Of a stretch of DNA of 64,000 nucleotides, positions 34,844 through 43,900 are shown piece by piece. Made by a program: the position numbers and the translations under genes. The stretch's first letter is position 1. Every line of letters starts with the position of its first letter. The stretch lies in assembly GCA_045638685.1 (NCBI GenBank), contig JAZUBT010000037.1, forward strand, positions 1 through 64,000, read 5' to 3'. Under the pieces are notes generated by a model. The model did not search any database. It saw nothing but the letters and a program-made list of their open reading frames with translations, and was not told where the DNA came from. The stretch is from SIG673 sp045638685 (GTDB lineage Bacteria; Bacillota; Clostridia; Oscillospirales; CAG-272).

Positions 34844-37800
34844 TTATTTATGATTTTCCCCATAAAACCCACTTTCACCGCCCCTCGTTTCAAAAACCTC
34901 TCCATCGATTTCTTTCGCGTTTTTCAGCCTGTCAAGACAGTGAATATAGAAAGGGTAGCGATATTCTTTTTTAAAAATTTTATCTTCTTCGGGCTTTTCT
35001 TCACCGAGGCCTCTCACACACACTCCACGCTCTCCCGGGTTTCCCTTATCCACGGTTCCCTCAAACACTCCTCGCTCTCCCGATTTTCCTTTACCCACGG
35101 GCTTCTCAAACACTCCACGCTCTCCCGATTTTCCTTTACCCACGGTTCCCTCAAATGCTCCTTGCTCCCCAGATTTTCCTTCTCCGCTCCTACTTTCTCC
35201 GCTCCTCGTATATACAGCAGGGAGACAAATATCAAATATTTTTCTGTCCGAAAACTCCTCTGCGTACATTTTTGCCGCGAAAGGCAGGCGCTCCCCTTTA
35301 AGCTCTCCCGCCTTAGTAAGAAAAATCATTTTCGAAAAAAAGGAACGCGGAACCTGTCTTTCGATAATTTTCCTTAGCTTAGCCATAAAAAACTCCCCTC
35401 CGTCCTCTGATAATTTTTCGTCAAGAAATTCGGAAAGTATTTCGGCTTGGCACAGCTCCGTCTTAATTTCCGTCTTTATAGCCGCTTCACAGATTTCAAA
35501 AAAACCGTCCTCGGTTATCCTACTTTTCAGATACTCTTTTTCTCTCTCGTTTTTATAAACCTGCACCGCAAACAAGACGCCGTCCTCGGTTCCTTGCCTT
35601 ATAACCGTCAGTTTTTCTCCGTTTGGAAGCTGCGCAGTCTCGCCCGTTTCTAAAACGGAGCCCTTTTCGGTCAAAAGAAAAAGCTCCGTCCCACTTCTGT
35701 ATTTTACGTCGGAAAGAGTTACCCTCATAAGCTTTACCCGCAGCCTTGGCACAAAGGTCGTCATAACCGTTTTAATTTCGGTAAAGGGGTTTTTTATAAA
35801 CTCTCCGTAGCTGACGTTCTTTCCGCTTTGCAGGAACGTGCAAAAGCCGTTTTTTAAATCTCCGCCTCCACATAGACTGTGAGAAAAGACAGAAGGGCGG
35901 GATTTAACGTTTGCTTTAAATCTCCCCATCTCCCTCGCCTCTTTCATAAGCTCCGAAAGAGTAGTTTCTGCCGCAAGCCTTCGTACAACGTAAGACGAAC
36001 GCTTCACCTCGTCGCACCTTTCCCTGTCCCCACATAAAAAAATCTCAGCTTTATCACCAAACGTTTTTCTTGCCTTGGTAAATGCGTAAGAGTTATCAAA
36101 AATTACGGAAACGGTGATTTCAGGAATTGCAGCCGACGCTCTGACAAGATTTTCAAGCAACAGAGAGCTATTTTTAACAATATAGCATATTTTTACTACT
36201 TTATTATCATTATTAATAGGATTTTGTCTTATTAACTTTTCAAAATAGGCCATAAACGGAACAAGACTTGGGTTTGCGCCGCTTTGAAGCAAGCGTTCTT
36301 TTACAGGAGAAAGGCCCTGCTTTGACAGTAAAAAGCTTTCCTTCCCAACGGATCTTTTGTCTGTAAATACTCTCCTTATGCTCTGTTTTTCTCTATCTGT
36401 TCGCATTAAATACGAGCTTTTTGCTCTGAACACGGCCGCGCTTAGAAGAAAGTCCTTAATATTACCGCAAAAGCAAACGTTACATGCTATTACGAGAACA
36501 CAAAACGCGGTCTCTATATCCTCAAAATCATTTCCCTGCAAAAATATATCCGTTTCTTTTTCCGACAGCATAGCCTCCATAGATCTCGGGATATAATATT
36601 TTTTATTCATGTCTGCAACCGCCCTTTTATAACACATTACAAGGTATATACTATCAATTTCAACAAACATTGACGATATGTGGGCTTTTAAATTTACACA
36701 CATACTTTTTATCCGCAACACAGAAGACCAAAACACAGAGTAAAACCGCGCAAGGGCGGAATACGCCGATAATATAACGGTGAGCAAAAAAAGGAGCTTC
36801 CCTTTATCCCCTTTTTCATAACCGATAAACATTTTTTCATCTATTATATCAAGCAGTATATCGGACTTTTTCAGCAGCTCCTCCTCTCCCAAAAAATTAA
36901 ACGCCCTCATTGCTACAAGCGCAACCAAGCACTCCGCCGCTTCCTCCGCATCCGTTACCGACACGCAGTCTTTTTCTATTATTCCGGTAAACAACCGACT
37001 TGCGGCAAGCGCCGCGCGATATGCGAAACGGGAAAAACTCCTTTTTCTTTTAAACGGAGCTTCCTTATAACCGCCCTCTACGTTTTCCGGAATATTTAAA
37101 ACGTAAACGCTTTTTAAAAGTACGCTTTCTCCCTTTGACGGCAAGCTGCTTTTTTTATCGCTCCCCTTAGTGTTTTTTTCTTTAATACCGTGCACTTTTC
37201 CTTTGATGCTACTTGCTTTTTCTTTGATATAAAGACCTTCCAGCGCAGAAAATCCATTCTTTTCTTTATTACTCAGCTTAAAACGACCGTTTTTTGTATT
37301 TAAAAATAAAGCTTTGCCGTTGTCCTTCGCGTATTTTAACGGTCTAGTGCTGTATCCAATATCCGATGCATCTTTTAAATCTCCAACGCGCAGCGCGTTT
37401 TTTAAGAGTTTCGTATTATCCCCAACGCGCAGCACATCTTTTAACGGGTTCGCATTATCTCCAACGTATGGCGCGTCTTTTAACGGGTTCGCATTATCTC
37501 CAACGTATGGCGCGTCTTTTATAAAAGGAAACACGTTTTTCCCCGTAATAACAGCGGTGTCAAGAAGCGCCTTAATTCCCCCTGCCTCAATCACGCCATT
37601 ATACGCCGAAAAGTACAGATAATCGTAGCTCTCCGGCACCTCTCCGAGTGTAAAATAATACTCGGTATTTCCCGAAAGAAGATCACTAAGCGCTCCGAAA
37701 GCCCCGTTTTCACAGCAAAACGCTGCGCTTTTCGTATGCTTTACGTTATAACGGCGCGCTCTTACTATTACAAAAAAACTGTCCTTATATTTTTTAGGAA

Positions 37801-38014
37801 GCGCTCCGTAGCATCTTGACACCGCCTCGGTTATCTCACGGTCTCCATACGATTTATAACACGGTGAATCGGGAAGATCAATGACGGCTCCGTATATCGC
37901 GTTTTCAAAATAGTTAGACAAATGCAGAAAAAGCGCTTTATAAAACGCTTTTTCCACGCACAACGTTACGTTTCCGCTTATTTTTGTGAATACGGCAACC
38001 GCTATTTTTTTCAT
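34844..38014 (-). CDS. large protein of unknown function with two in-frame repeat tracts
   Basis: A 1056-codon open frame with GGGAAG upstream of its ATG. I do not recognise the whole protein. Residues 1-150 faintly resemble the glycosyltransferase (GT84) part of cyclic beta-1,2-glucan synthases: DLPDSPCYKSYGD, FFVIVRARRYN, then GALSDLLSG, in the order expected. However, the TLDADT metal-binding motif of that family is replaced by YFSAYN. Residues 165-215 hold a 13-aa repeat (KDAPYVGDNANPL). Residues 400-560 are hydrophobic helices. Residues 943-1003 hold a 15-aa repeat (GKGKSGERGVFEGTV). Cys is frequent. There is no signal peptide. It is fast-evolving or decaying, but the frame is open throughout. 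Confidence 0.65.
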   Translation of the reverse strand: MKKIAVAVFTKISGNVTLCVEKAFYKALFLHLSNYFENAIYGAVIDLPDSPCYKSYGDREITEAVSRCYGALPKKYKDSFFVIVRARRYNVKHTKSAAFCCENGAFGALSDLLSGNTEYYFTLGEVPESYDYLYFSAYNGVIEAGGIKALLDTAVITGKNVFPFIKDAPYVGDNANPLKDAPYVGDNANPLKDVLRVGDNTKLLKNALRVGDLKDASDIGYSTRPLKYAKDNGKALFLNTKNGRFKLSNKEKNGFSALEGLYIKEKASSIKGKVHGIKEKNTKGSDKKSSLPSKGESVLLKSVYVLNIPENVEGGYKEAPFKRKRSFSRFAYRAALAASRLFTGIIEKDCVSVTDAEEAAECLVALVAMRAFNFLGEEELLKKSDILLDIIDEKMFIGYEKGDKGKLLFLLTVILSAYSALARFYSVFWSSVLRIKSMCVNLKAHISSMFVEIDSIYLVMCYKRAVADMNKKYYIPRSMEAMLSEKETDIFLQGNDFEDIETAFCVLVIACNVCFCGNIKDFLLSAAVFRAKSSYLMRTDREKQSIRRVFTDKRSVGKESFLLSKQGLSPVKERLLQSGANPSLVPFMAYFEKLIRQNPINNDNKVVKICYIVKNSSLLLENLVRASAAIPEITVSVIFDNSYAFTKARKTFGDKAEIFLCGDRERCDEVKRSSYVVRRLAAETTLSELMKEAREMGRFKANVKSRPSVFSHSLCGGGDLKNGFCTFLQSGKNVSYGEFIKNPFTEIKTVMTTFVPRLRVKLMRVTLSDVKYRSGTELFLLTEKGSVLETGETAQLPNGEKLTVIRQGTEDGVLFAVQVYKNEREKEYLKSRITEDGFFEICEAAIKTEIKTELCQAEILSEFLDEKLSEDGGEFFMAKLRKIIERQVPRSFFSKMIFLTKAGELKGERLPFAAKMYAEEFSDRKIFDICLPAVYTRSGESRSGEGKSGEQGAFEGTVGKGKSGERGVFEKPVGKGKSGERGVFEGTVDKGNPGERGVCVRGLGEEKPEEDKIFKKEYRYPFYIHCLDRLKNAKEIDGEVFETRGGESGFYGENHK
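35021..35185. repeat. 45-bp minisatellite near the 3' end of the 1056-codon gene
   Basis: About 3.7 copies with starts at 35021, 35066, 35111 and 35156. The unit contains CTCTCCCGATTTTCCTTTAC. It preserves the frame and encodes a 15-aa Gly/Lys/Glu repeat. Confidence 0.9.
37371..37520. repeat. 39-bp minisatellite in the 5' part of the 1056-codon gene
   Basis: Two perfect 39-bp copies (37437-37475 and 37476-37514, unit starting TCTTTTAACGGGTTCGCATT), one diverged copy (37398-37436) and a shortened one (37371-37397). The frame is preserved, encoding the 13-aa repeat KDAPYVGDNANPL. Perfect identity of the two central copies points to recent expansion. Confidence 0.92.
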
Positions 38015-38110
38015 TATCTTCCCGCGCCTTTCATTCTAAACTCTGTTTTCACGTTAATTTTAACCTTAAAAATTTATGTAAACACGCTATGATTACCGTT
38101 AAACGACCTA

Positions 38111-38185
38111 AAAAGGCTTTCTTTTGCGTTTATTCTCGGCGGAATAAACTCTGTTTCCACAAAACCATAGGCCTTTTAAGAAAGC
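38111..38185 (-). other. structured leader candidate upstream of the 1056-codon gene
   Basis: Three inverted repeats overlap here. There is an inner hairpin GTTTATTC/GAATAAAC (38128-38149), GCTTTCTT (38116-38123) with AAGAAAGC (38178-38185), and AAAAGG (38111-38116) with CCTTTT (38172-38177). The last two share bases and cross, so they could form only alternately. It lies about 100 bp before the start of the 1056-codon gene. The region 38015-38383 has no gene otherwise. Confidence 0.4.
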
Positions 38186-38236
38186 TCTGATACAATTCTT
38201 GCTGCGCCTCAACTAACCTAAATCTCTTTAGGCAAA

Positions 38237-38307
38237 ACAAAAAACGCCGCACAAGGCTGTCTCCTATACAAAAATAAGAGCCTTTACCTTATTATGGCGT
38301 TTTTTTC
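38237..38307 (-). terminator. terminator-like stem after the DUF3789 gene
   Basis: Outer arms AAAACGCC/GGCGTTTTTTT and inner arms AAGGCT/AGCCTT with a 20-nt loop form a two-step stem. T-runs lie on both sides, so it can end transcription in either direction. Confidence 0.65.
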
Positions 38308-38383
38308 TGTTTTTATTGACGCGCGGTATCTTTATTTTCTAACACCGTGTGAGTTAATAAGCTTTAGGCTAACGTAAATGTTT

Positions 38384-38467
38384 TTAGCTTTTAGCGCCTA
38401 TAAAAAGCGCCATTACCAAAACACCGACCGCGCCGCCGAAGGCCGTACCTAAAATAAATCCAAGCAT
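38384..38467 (-). CDS. DUF3789-type membrane microprotein, 27 aa
   Basis: A 27-codon gene with a strong AAAGGAG site 4-5 bp before the ATG at 38467 and a stop at 38384. The product is one hydrophobic helix, MLGFILGTAFGGAVG then VLVMALFIGA and a Lys-Ser end. The MLGFILGTxxGG opening with VMAL near the end matches the DUF3789 family of tiny Firmicute proteins, whose function is unknown. It probably sits in the membrane. A terminator-like stem follows it. It is too short for usual gene finders. Confidence 0.75.
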   Translation of the reverse strand: MLGFILGTAFGGAVGVLVMALFIGAKS

Positions 38468-38840
38468 ATCTTCTCCTTTATATATTTTATGTACCTATCA
38501 AGGCTTTTGACAAGCGCTACTGCCTTTAAGCTATCTTTATTATAAAAATTAAAACCGTGTTTTTCTTTGCTGCGAAATCATAAATCCCGTTTCATTATTA
38601 TAAACTAAAAATTATGTTTTGTCTTTACCTTAAAATTAAAAATTACGTTACTCGGTGGGAAATATAGCTGTAAGAATTTATATTTACAAATAAAGTCTTG
38701 CCGCTTTTTCTGTAAATTATCCAAACCGAGGATTATTTTTTAATGCTGAAAATCAAAATAAAAACGAGGCGCCGGTATAATCCGACACCTCGCTTTTGTT
38801 TTTTATTCGTCCGTTTTAGGCATTTGACGTAACGCCGGCC
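38468..38840. other. AT-rich intergenic region downstream of the sugar locus
   Basis: Apart from the terminator at 38760-38802 and a possible minus-strand promoter for the microprotein (TTGTCA, 18-bp spacer, TAAAAT around 38485-38515), I see no gene or RNA here. Confidence 0.4.
38760..38802 (-). terminator. terminator of the sugar-uptake locus
   Basis: AAAACGAGG-x-CGG pairs with CCG-x-CCTCGCTTTT around a 6-nt loop, about 40 bp after the stop of the last permease gene. Confidence 0.8.
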
Positions 38841-39899
38841 TTAACCGGTAATACCGGAACGCTCGATACCCTCAACCAGATATCTCTGGCAGAAAAGATA
38901 TACTATAATCAGCGGAGCGATTATCATAAGACCAATGGTGTTCTGCGCTGCAGCCTCAGCGATTTCCTTCGCGTGCTCTGTGTTAAGAGACGGAATGCTT
39001 TTACCGATAAGGTGAGGAAGCAGATACATCTTACTGCTGTTATACAGAAGATCGGTATAGAACTTATCCGTCCACTGCCAGGAGAACGAGAACAGGAATA
39101 TCGTTATCATCATAGGTACGGAAAGGGGAAGAACTATCTTAATGAAGGTTCTGAAAACACCCGAACCGTCTATATACGCCGACTCTTCAAGCTCGTCGGG
39201 AACTCCTCTGAAGAACTGACGCATAAGGAAGATATATAGTCCGTTCTTAAACGCAAGGCCACCGAATGAAAGAATTATAAGCGGCCAGAGCGAACCCGTA
39301 AGGTCGATAGAGGTTATTCCGCCGAGAACGTTAAGCGACTCGTTCACACCGCCTCCAAGCAGGTTAAGTAAACCGTATATATCAAAGTACTTGAACTTAA
39401 CGAAAAGCGCGAGCTGAATCGTTGAGTGCGGTACTATCATGGTAAATACAACCATCATAAAGAGGAAGTTTGAACCGCGGAACTTAAACTTAGCAAATCC
39501 GTATCCGATAACACTACATACAAACGTCTGTACCAAAGCGGTAACAAGCGAAAGAAGGAAGGTGTTAAAGAGCGCCTGGAAATAGTGAAGATCCACTATA
39601 ATAGCCTTATACGTATTAAGCGTCGGATATTTCGGTATAAGCTTAACCGTAACGTCAACGAAGTCCTTTTCGCCCATGAACGAAGCCATTATCTTCGAAA
39701 AGAAGGGGTAAAGGATGATGTAAGAAATTCCGAGGAGAAGAAGGAAGCGGAGCATACGCCAAAGAAGAAATCCAACGTATGACATATTCAGATATTTAAG
39801 CTTCATTCTCTCAAGTCTGGAGGTTCTCTCAAAATCAACCGTAATTTTATTTTTGCTCTCCTTAAGTACCTTGGGAGCAGTATTAACGTTGTTATCCAT
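38841..39899 (-). CDS. CUT1-type sugar ABC permease, MalG-like (pair 1)
   Basis: A MalG/LacG-type inner subunit of 352 aa with six predicted membrane segments and a charged N-terminal tail of about 45 residues. The EAA loop (DELEESAYIDGSGVFRTF then the IVLPLS segment) is the docking site for the ATPase. I start at the ATG at 39899 with AAAGGAGG upstream; the longer reading would start at TTG. It lies 18 bp after its partner. An insertion of about 30 residues between membrane segments near 195-215 is unusual. Confidence 0.92.
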   Translation of the reverse strand: MDNNVNTAPKVLKESKNKITVDFERTSRLERMKLKYLNMSYVGFLLWRMLRFLLLLGISYIILYPFFSKIMASFMGEKDFVDVTVKLIPKYPTLNTYKAIIVDLHYFQALFNTFLLSLVTALVQTFVCSVIGYGFAKFKFRGSNFLFMMVVFTMIVPHSTIQLALFVKFKYFDIYGLLNLLGGGVNESLNVLGGITSIDLTGSLWPLIILSFGGLAFKNGLYIFLMRQFFRGVPDELEESAYIDGSGVFRTFIKIVLPLSVPMMITIFLFSFSWQWTDKFYTDLLYNSSKMYLLPHLIGKSIPSLNTEHAKEIAEAAAQNTIGLMIIAPLIIVYLFCQRYLVEGIERSGITG

Positions 39900-39917
39900 T
39901 TTCAAAAACCTCCTTTC

Positions 39918-40919
39918 TTAAGAATCTCTCTTTTGGTAGAATACATACGCTCTGAGCAGCAGCGCAACAACCGCAACCATAACAATTATAACTGCGAAGT
40001 AGAGCCACGCCATCGCCGCGGAAATCGCCTGATCTTCATCAAGGTACATTTTACTTATGTACTTCATAACCGCGTTTGATTCGGATGTAAACGAGTCGAT
40101 AACGGTATATATAGAGTTAACAAGTATCATCGGGCTTATCATGGGAAGGGTTATCTTCCAGAAGGTTTCCCACGTCGTCGCACCGTCTATCGAGCAGGAC
40201 TCATATATAGCGGGCGAAATTGACTGGAGCGCTGCGAGGAATACGAGCATCTGTACTCCGCAACGTTCTATGATACCCGATATACTGTTAACAGCTCCGA
40301 TAACGTAGGTCGCTATTTCTGTACCTATCTTCATGTTTTTAAACATAAGCTCTATACTATCTGCGCTTATACCAAATCCGCTTTCCGCAGCACCGGTATT
40401 AATACCCTGGCTTTGGTCTGCCATGTAATCGTTCAAATCGGAGGTGTTGCTTGCTATATGTGCCATAAGTCCGGTAGAACAGATAACCGGTATAAAGAAT
40501 ATCGCTCTGAACGCCGCTCTTCCGAGAACCTTTTGGTTAAGTATTACCGCTACAAAGAGCGAGAATATTACTATAACCGGAATGTCAATTACCATTCCCC
40601 TTATTCCCGATACCAGCGTTTTGGTGAAGCTAACGTCCTCAAACAGCGCCTTCTGATAGTTTTCGAGTCCCACGAACTCAAAGAGGTATCCGCCGGCCTG
40701 CGGCTTTATAGACGAAAGGGAGTATCTGAATGATTCTACTATAACGGGAATGTATATAATCAGAAGTCCGAGAATAAACGGAAGAACGAATATCCATCCG
40801 CTTTTCGCCTTTCTCTTATCAAGAGAGGCGGCTTTTCTGCGGCGCTTTTTCGTGTTTTTAGGACGCGGTGCCGCGGGTGCCTGTATTACTTCAGGCTGAA
40901 GTTTTGCTTCATTATCCAT
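39918..40919 (-). CDS. CUT1-type sugar ABC permease, MalF-like (pair 1)
   Basis: A MalF/UgpA-type subunit of 333 aa. A Lys/Arg-rich N-terminal tail precedes the first membrane helix (SGWIFVLPFILGLLIIY). The EAA loop ESCSIDGATTWETF leads into the ITLPMISP segment. A soluble insertion of about 50 residues (near 160-215) is present that ordinary members lack. GGGAGG precedes the ATG. It follows the DUF5696 gene by 14 bp. Confidence 0.92.
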   Translation of the reverse strand: MDNEAKLQPEVIQAPAAPRPKNTKKRRRKAASLDKRKAKSGWIFVLPFILGLLIIYIPVIVESFRYSLSSIKPQAGGYLFEFVGLENYQKALFEDVSFTKTLVSGIRGMVIDIPVIVIFSLFVAVILNQKVLGRAAFRAIFFIPVICSTGLMAHIASNTSDLNDYMADQSQGINTGAAESGFGISADSIELMFKNMKIGTEIATYVIGAVNSISGIIERCGVQMLVFLAALQSISPAIYESCSIDGATTWETFWKITLPMISPMILVNSIYTVIDSFTSESNAVMKYISKMYLDEDQAISAAMAWLYFAVIIVMVAVVALLLRAYVFYQKRDS

Positions 40920-40933
40920 TTTGCTACCTCCCT

Positions 40934-43900
40934 TTATTTATAAGATATTGTTTTGTCGGTGTTGGAATCAAAGAAATCCTTTGACTGAACCTCAAGCTTT
41001 GCCTCTGTACGGTTGCCTAATTCATCAAGCTTATAGACGGTTACTTCAACGTCGTAGTTGTTGTAGTTAAGAAGGAACCAATGTCCGTTATCGTACTCAA
41101 CGTAAACAACGCTTCCGTCATTTATCTCAAGGTTAATTCCCTTAAGAATCGCATTCTTGTATGACTCAAGCTTTTCATCGGTTTGCTCGGCATTATAAAG
41201 CTCGGTATAGAGCTTAATATCAGCTTCTATTGCCTTAATGTCATATCCGTAGTTAGCTAAAACCTGATTGCGCTCGTCAACATCGGAATAGTCTTCTACT
41301 ATTCTTTCGTAAACAACCTTATTCTGTTTTGCATTGAGAAGCTTTGTCTCGTACTCAGCAAGCTTTTCATCGCGCTGTCTCGTAGCGTCCTCTTCAATAT
41401 TTTCTCTCTCTTCATCTGTGAGCTTACGCTTACAGTTTACGAAGATATGGTCGTTTATAAGAGACTCCTGAACGTCTGCAAGAGCATTATTAATCTTGTC
41501 GTAAAGTCCAACGGAAATAACGTTGCCGTTTTCATCGTAGGTAGTAAGGAGCCTCTCCTTCCAAATCTCGTATCTTATAGCATAATACTTGGAAAGCTCG
41601 GTATCCTCTTTGAGTATCTCAACGTTATCGTAGGAGAGCATCATATAAAGCGTTGCTCCGTTTTCGATAATCTTAAGAAGCTCGTAGCTCATATCCCCCG
41701 CCATATTAGTAGGCTTTCCTGCGAATACAACGTAGCCGTGGAAGGTCATTCCGAAGAACGGTATTGCTTCACTGGCGCCGAGGTAACGGCTGGAATCAAG
41801 GGGCGCGTTAAGTACTACGGATGCATAAGGAATGGTATATGCGTTTCCGGAATCTACCATAACCGCTCCGTACTGCTCTTTAAGTCTTTCAAGAGTTTCG
41901 ATGGTGAACTTCTTGGCGTCCTCGCGGTTGTACGGATCGTCCTCGTCAAAGTCAGAGTTAAGCTCCGAGCCGAGTGTTCCGGCAGATACAAACGTCTGCT
42001 TATCCTCAAGAACAGCGGTAAACGACTTGTTAAATCTGTCAAAGAGACTTCTGAATACGCTGGACGAAATACAAATCTTACCCGTTGTGGTAAACGTCTG
42101 AAGAACTGCGTCATAGGTTCTCTTTGTGGTATAACGGTCGTCAATGGTCTTTACCGCGTCGGTCTTATAGGAGAATCCGTCGAACGCCGCAGAATCGCTC
42201 ATATAAACGAAATCGAAGTCGGGATATACGCCGATTCCCTTTTCCGCCGCAAAGGTAAGGAACTCTCTGAAGCCTGCGTTTCCGCCGGCTACTTTTTCAA
42301 ACTTAACCTTTGAAGGAATTGTTGATTTCATTCCGCCGTTCGTGTATCCGGTAAGTCTGTAATTTATGTTTGTAATCGGTGCCTTTGCCGTTTCAAGCTC
42401 TGTGGTCATCGCTTCGAGATCGGCAAAGGATGTAAGAGCCTTTTTAACTGTTACGGGAATACTGAGTACCGTTTCGTCGGTTTCGGTTACACCGAATGCC
42501 TCGATGTAAAGCGGTATATCCTCTTTAGCATCTTCTATACGCTTTATGTCTCCCTTCTTTTGAAGGAAGTCTCTGTATGCCTTTGCCATTCCAACGTAAC
42601 TTGCGTCGTAATACGTTCTTTCGGTGTTGGATCTCGGACAGTTGGCATCGGTAAGCATTATATAATTAATTCTGAAAGAATCGGTATATTTACGGTCCGA
42701 AACAACGGTAAACGTATCGCTTCCGCTGATTGAAATCGCTTCGGCAAGGTTATACTGGTCCTGAGGTCTCGGAGCAAGCTTACAGTAAGCTGAGTTATAC
42801 ATGAACTTGCTGTCGCCCTCGTGGTTGGTGAATATACTTGCAAGAGCGTCTCCCTCTGTAACTATCGCAAGGTATCCCGTAGAATACGCCTTATCGGTAG
42901 TGCCGGGAACGGTCGCTACCTCTGCTCTCTTCTCGTTAGTGGTAACAACACCGAATACAGGCATTCTGAATACCTCTTGCTTTGCGTTACCTATCTCCTG
43001 ATACGCGTAGTCCTGTCCGTACACCATTCCGCCTCTGTTATAGTAGCTGGAAACGTCTTCGAATCTTACAAGCGCGCCGGAGCCGTCGGGGAAGAAGGTG
43101 TAGCCGTTGTAGTTACTCGGTCCTGCTCCCATATACTTAAGAAGGGTTATATCGGTAAGCTGGTAGTTACTTTCGTCAAAGGTAAGTCCGTTTGCGGGGA
43201 ATCTTACCTCTACTCCAACGTCGGTAATGTAATACTCAAGAGCCATCTTGAAGTTAGCGGGGGCAACCTCGCTTCCCTCATAGCCTGCTTCCTTGTGGTC
43301 CTTGTCAAGCTCCTCGAAGGTGTAGTCGGGGCAGTAGCGTCTGATTATAGACTCAAGCTGCTTCTTTTCACGGCCAACCGTATTCTCGTGGAGAAGATAT
43401 AAGTTTTTCTCTTTAAGAATGGGGTATTTTTCAATCTTGCTGGAGTATCTGTTATATAGGCTATAGAATGCTTTGAGCTTCGAATAAGGTGTAGTTGCGT
43501 CATCGGTATCCGGGAACTCTTTAAGAAGCGGAGCGAGTATCATTTCCTTAAATCTCGTCTCGGTTATTGCCATCGGAAGAAGAATACGGGATTCTTCCTG
43601 TCCTATGGAGTATTCTACACGAACACCGCCCTTAAGCTTTCTTACGCTAATCTGGTTAAGAAGAGCCGAATCCTCGAAAGAGTTGTAGGTTCCCGCAGTA
43701 CCGCTGATGGTGGAATAGTTTATAATTACCTGGCTGAGAAGATCTACCTTTCTGTCAAAGGATATACGGTTATCCTCCGCGGTATCGTAAGGAGTTGTGA
43801 AAAGTACGTTTCCGGTACTTCTGTCCTTAAGAGCTACCTCTCCGGTAATTCCATCTACGTAAAGGTCGAAGTCACCCTTCGTGTAGTAAAGCTCCATTGC

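Noticed and set aside
41447..42313. Plus-strand open frame opposite DUF5696
   Set aside because: Antisense shadow; no start signal or recognisable domain.
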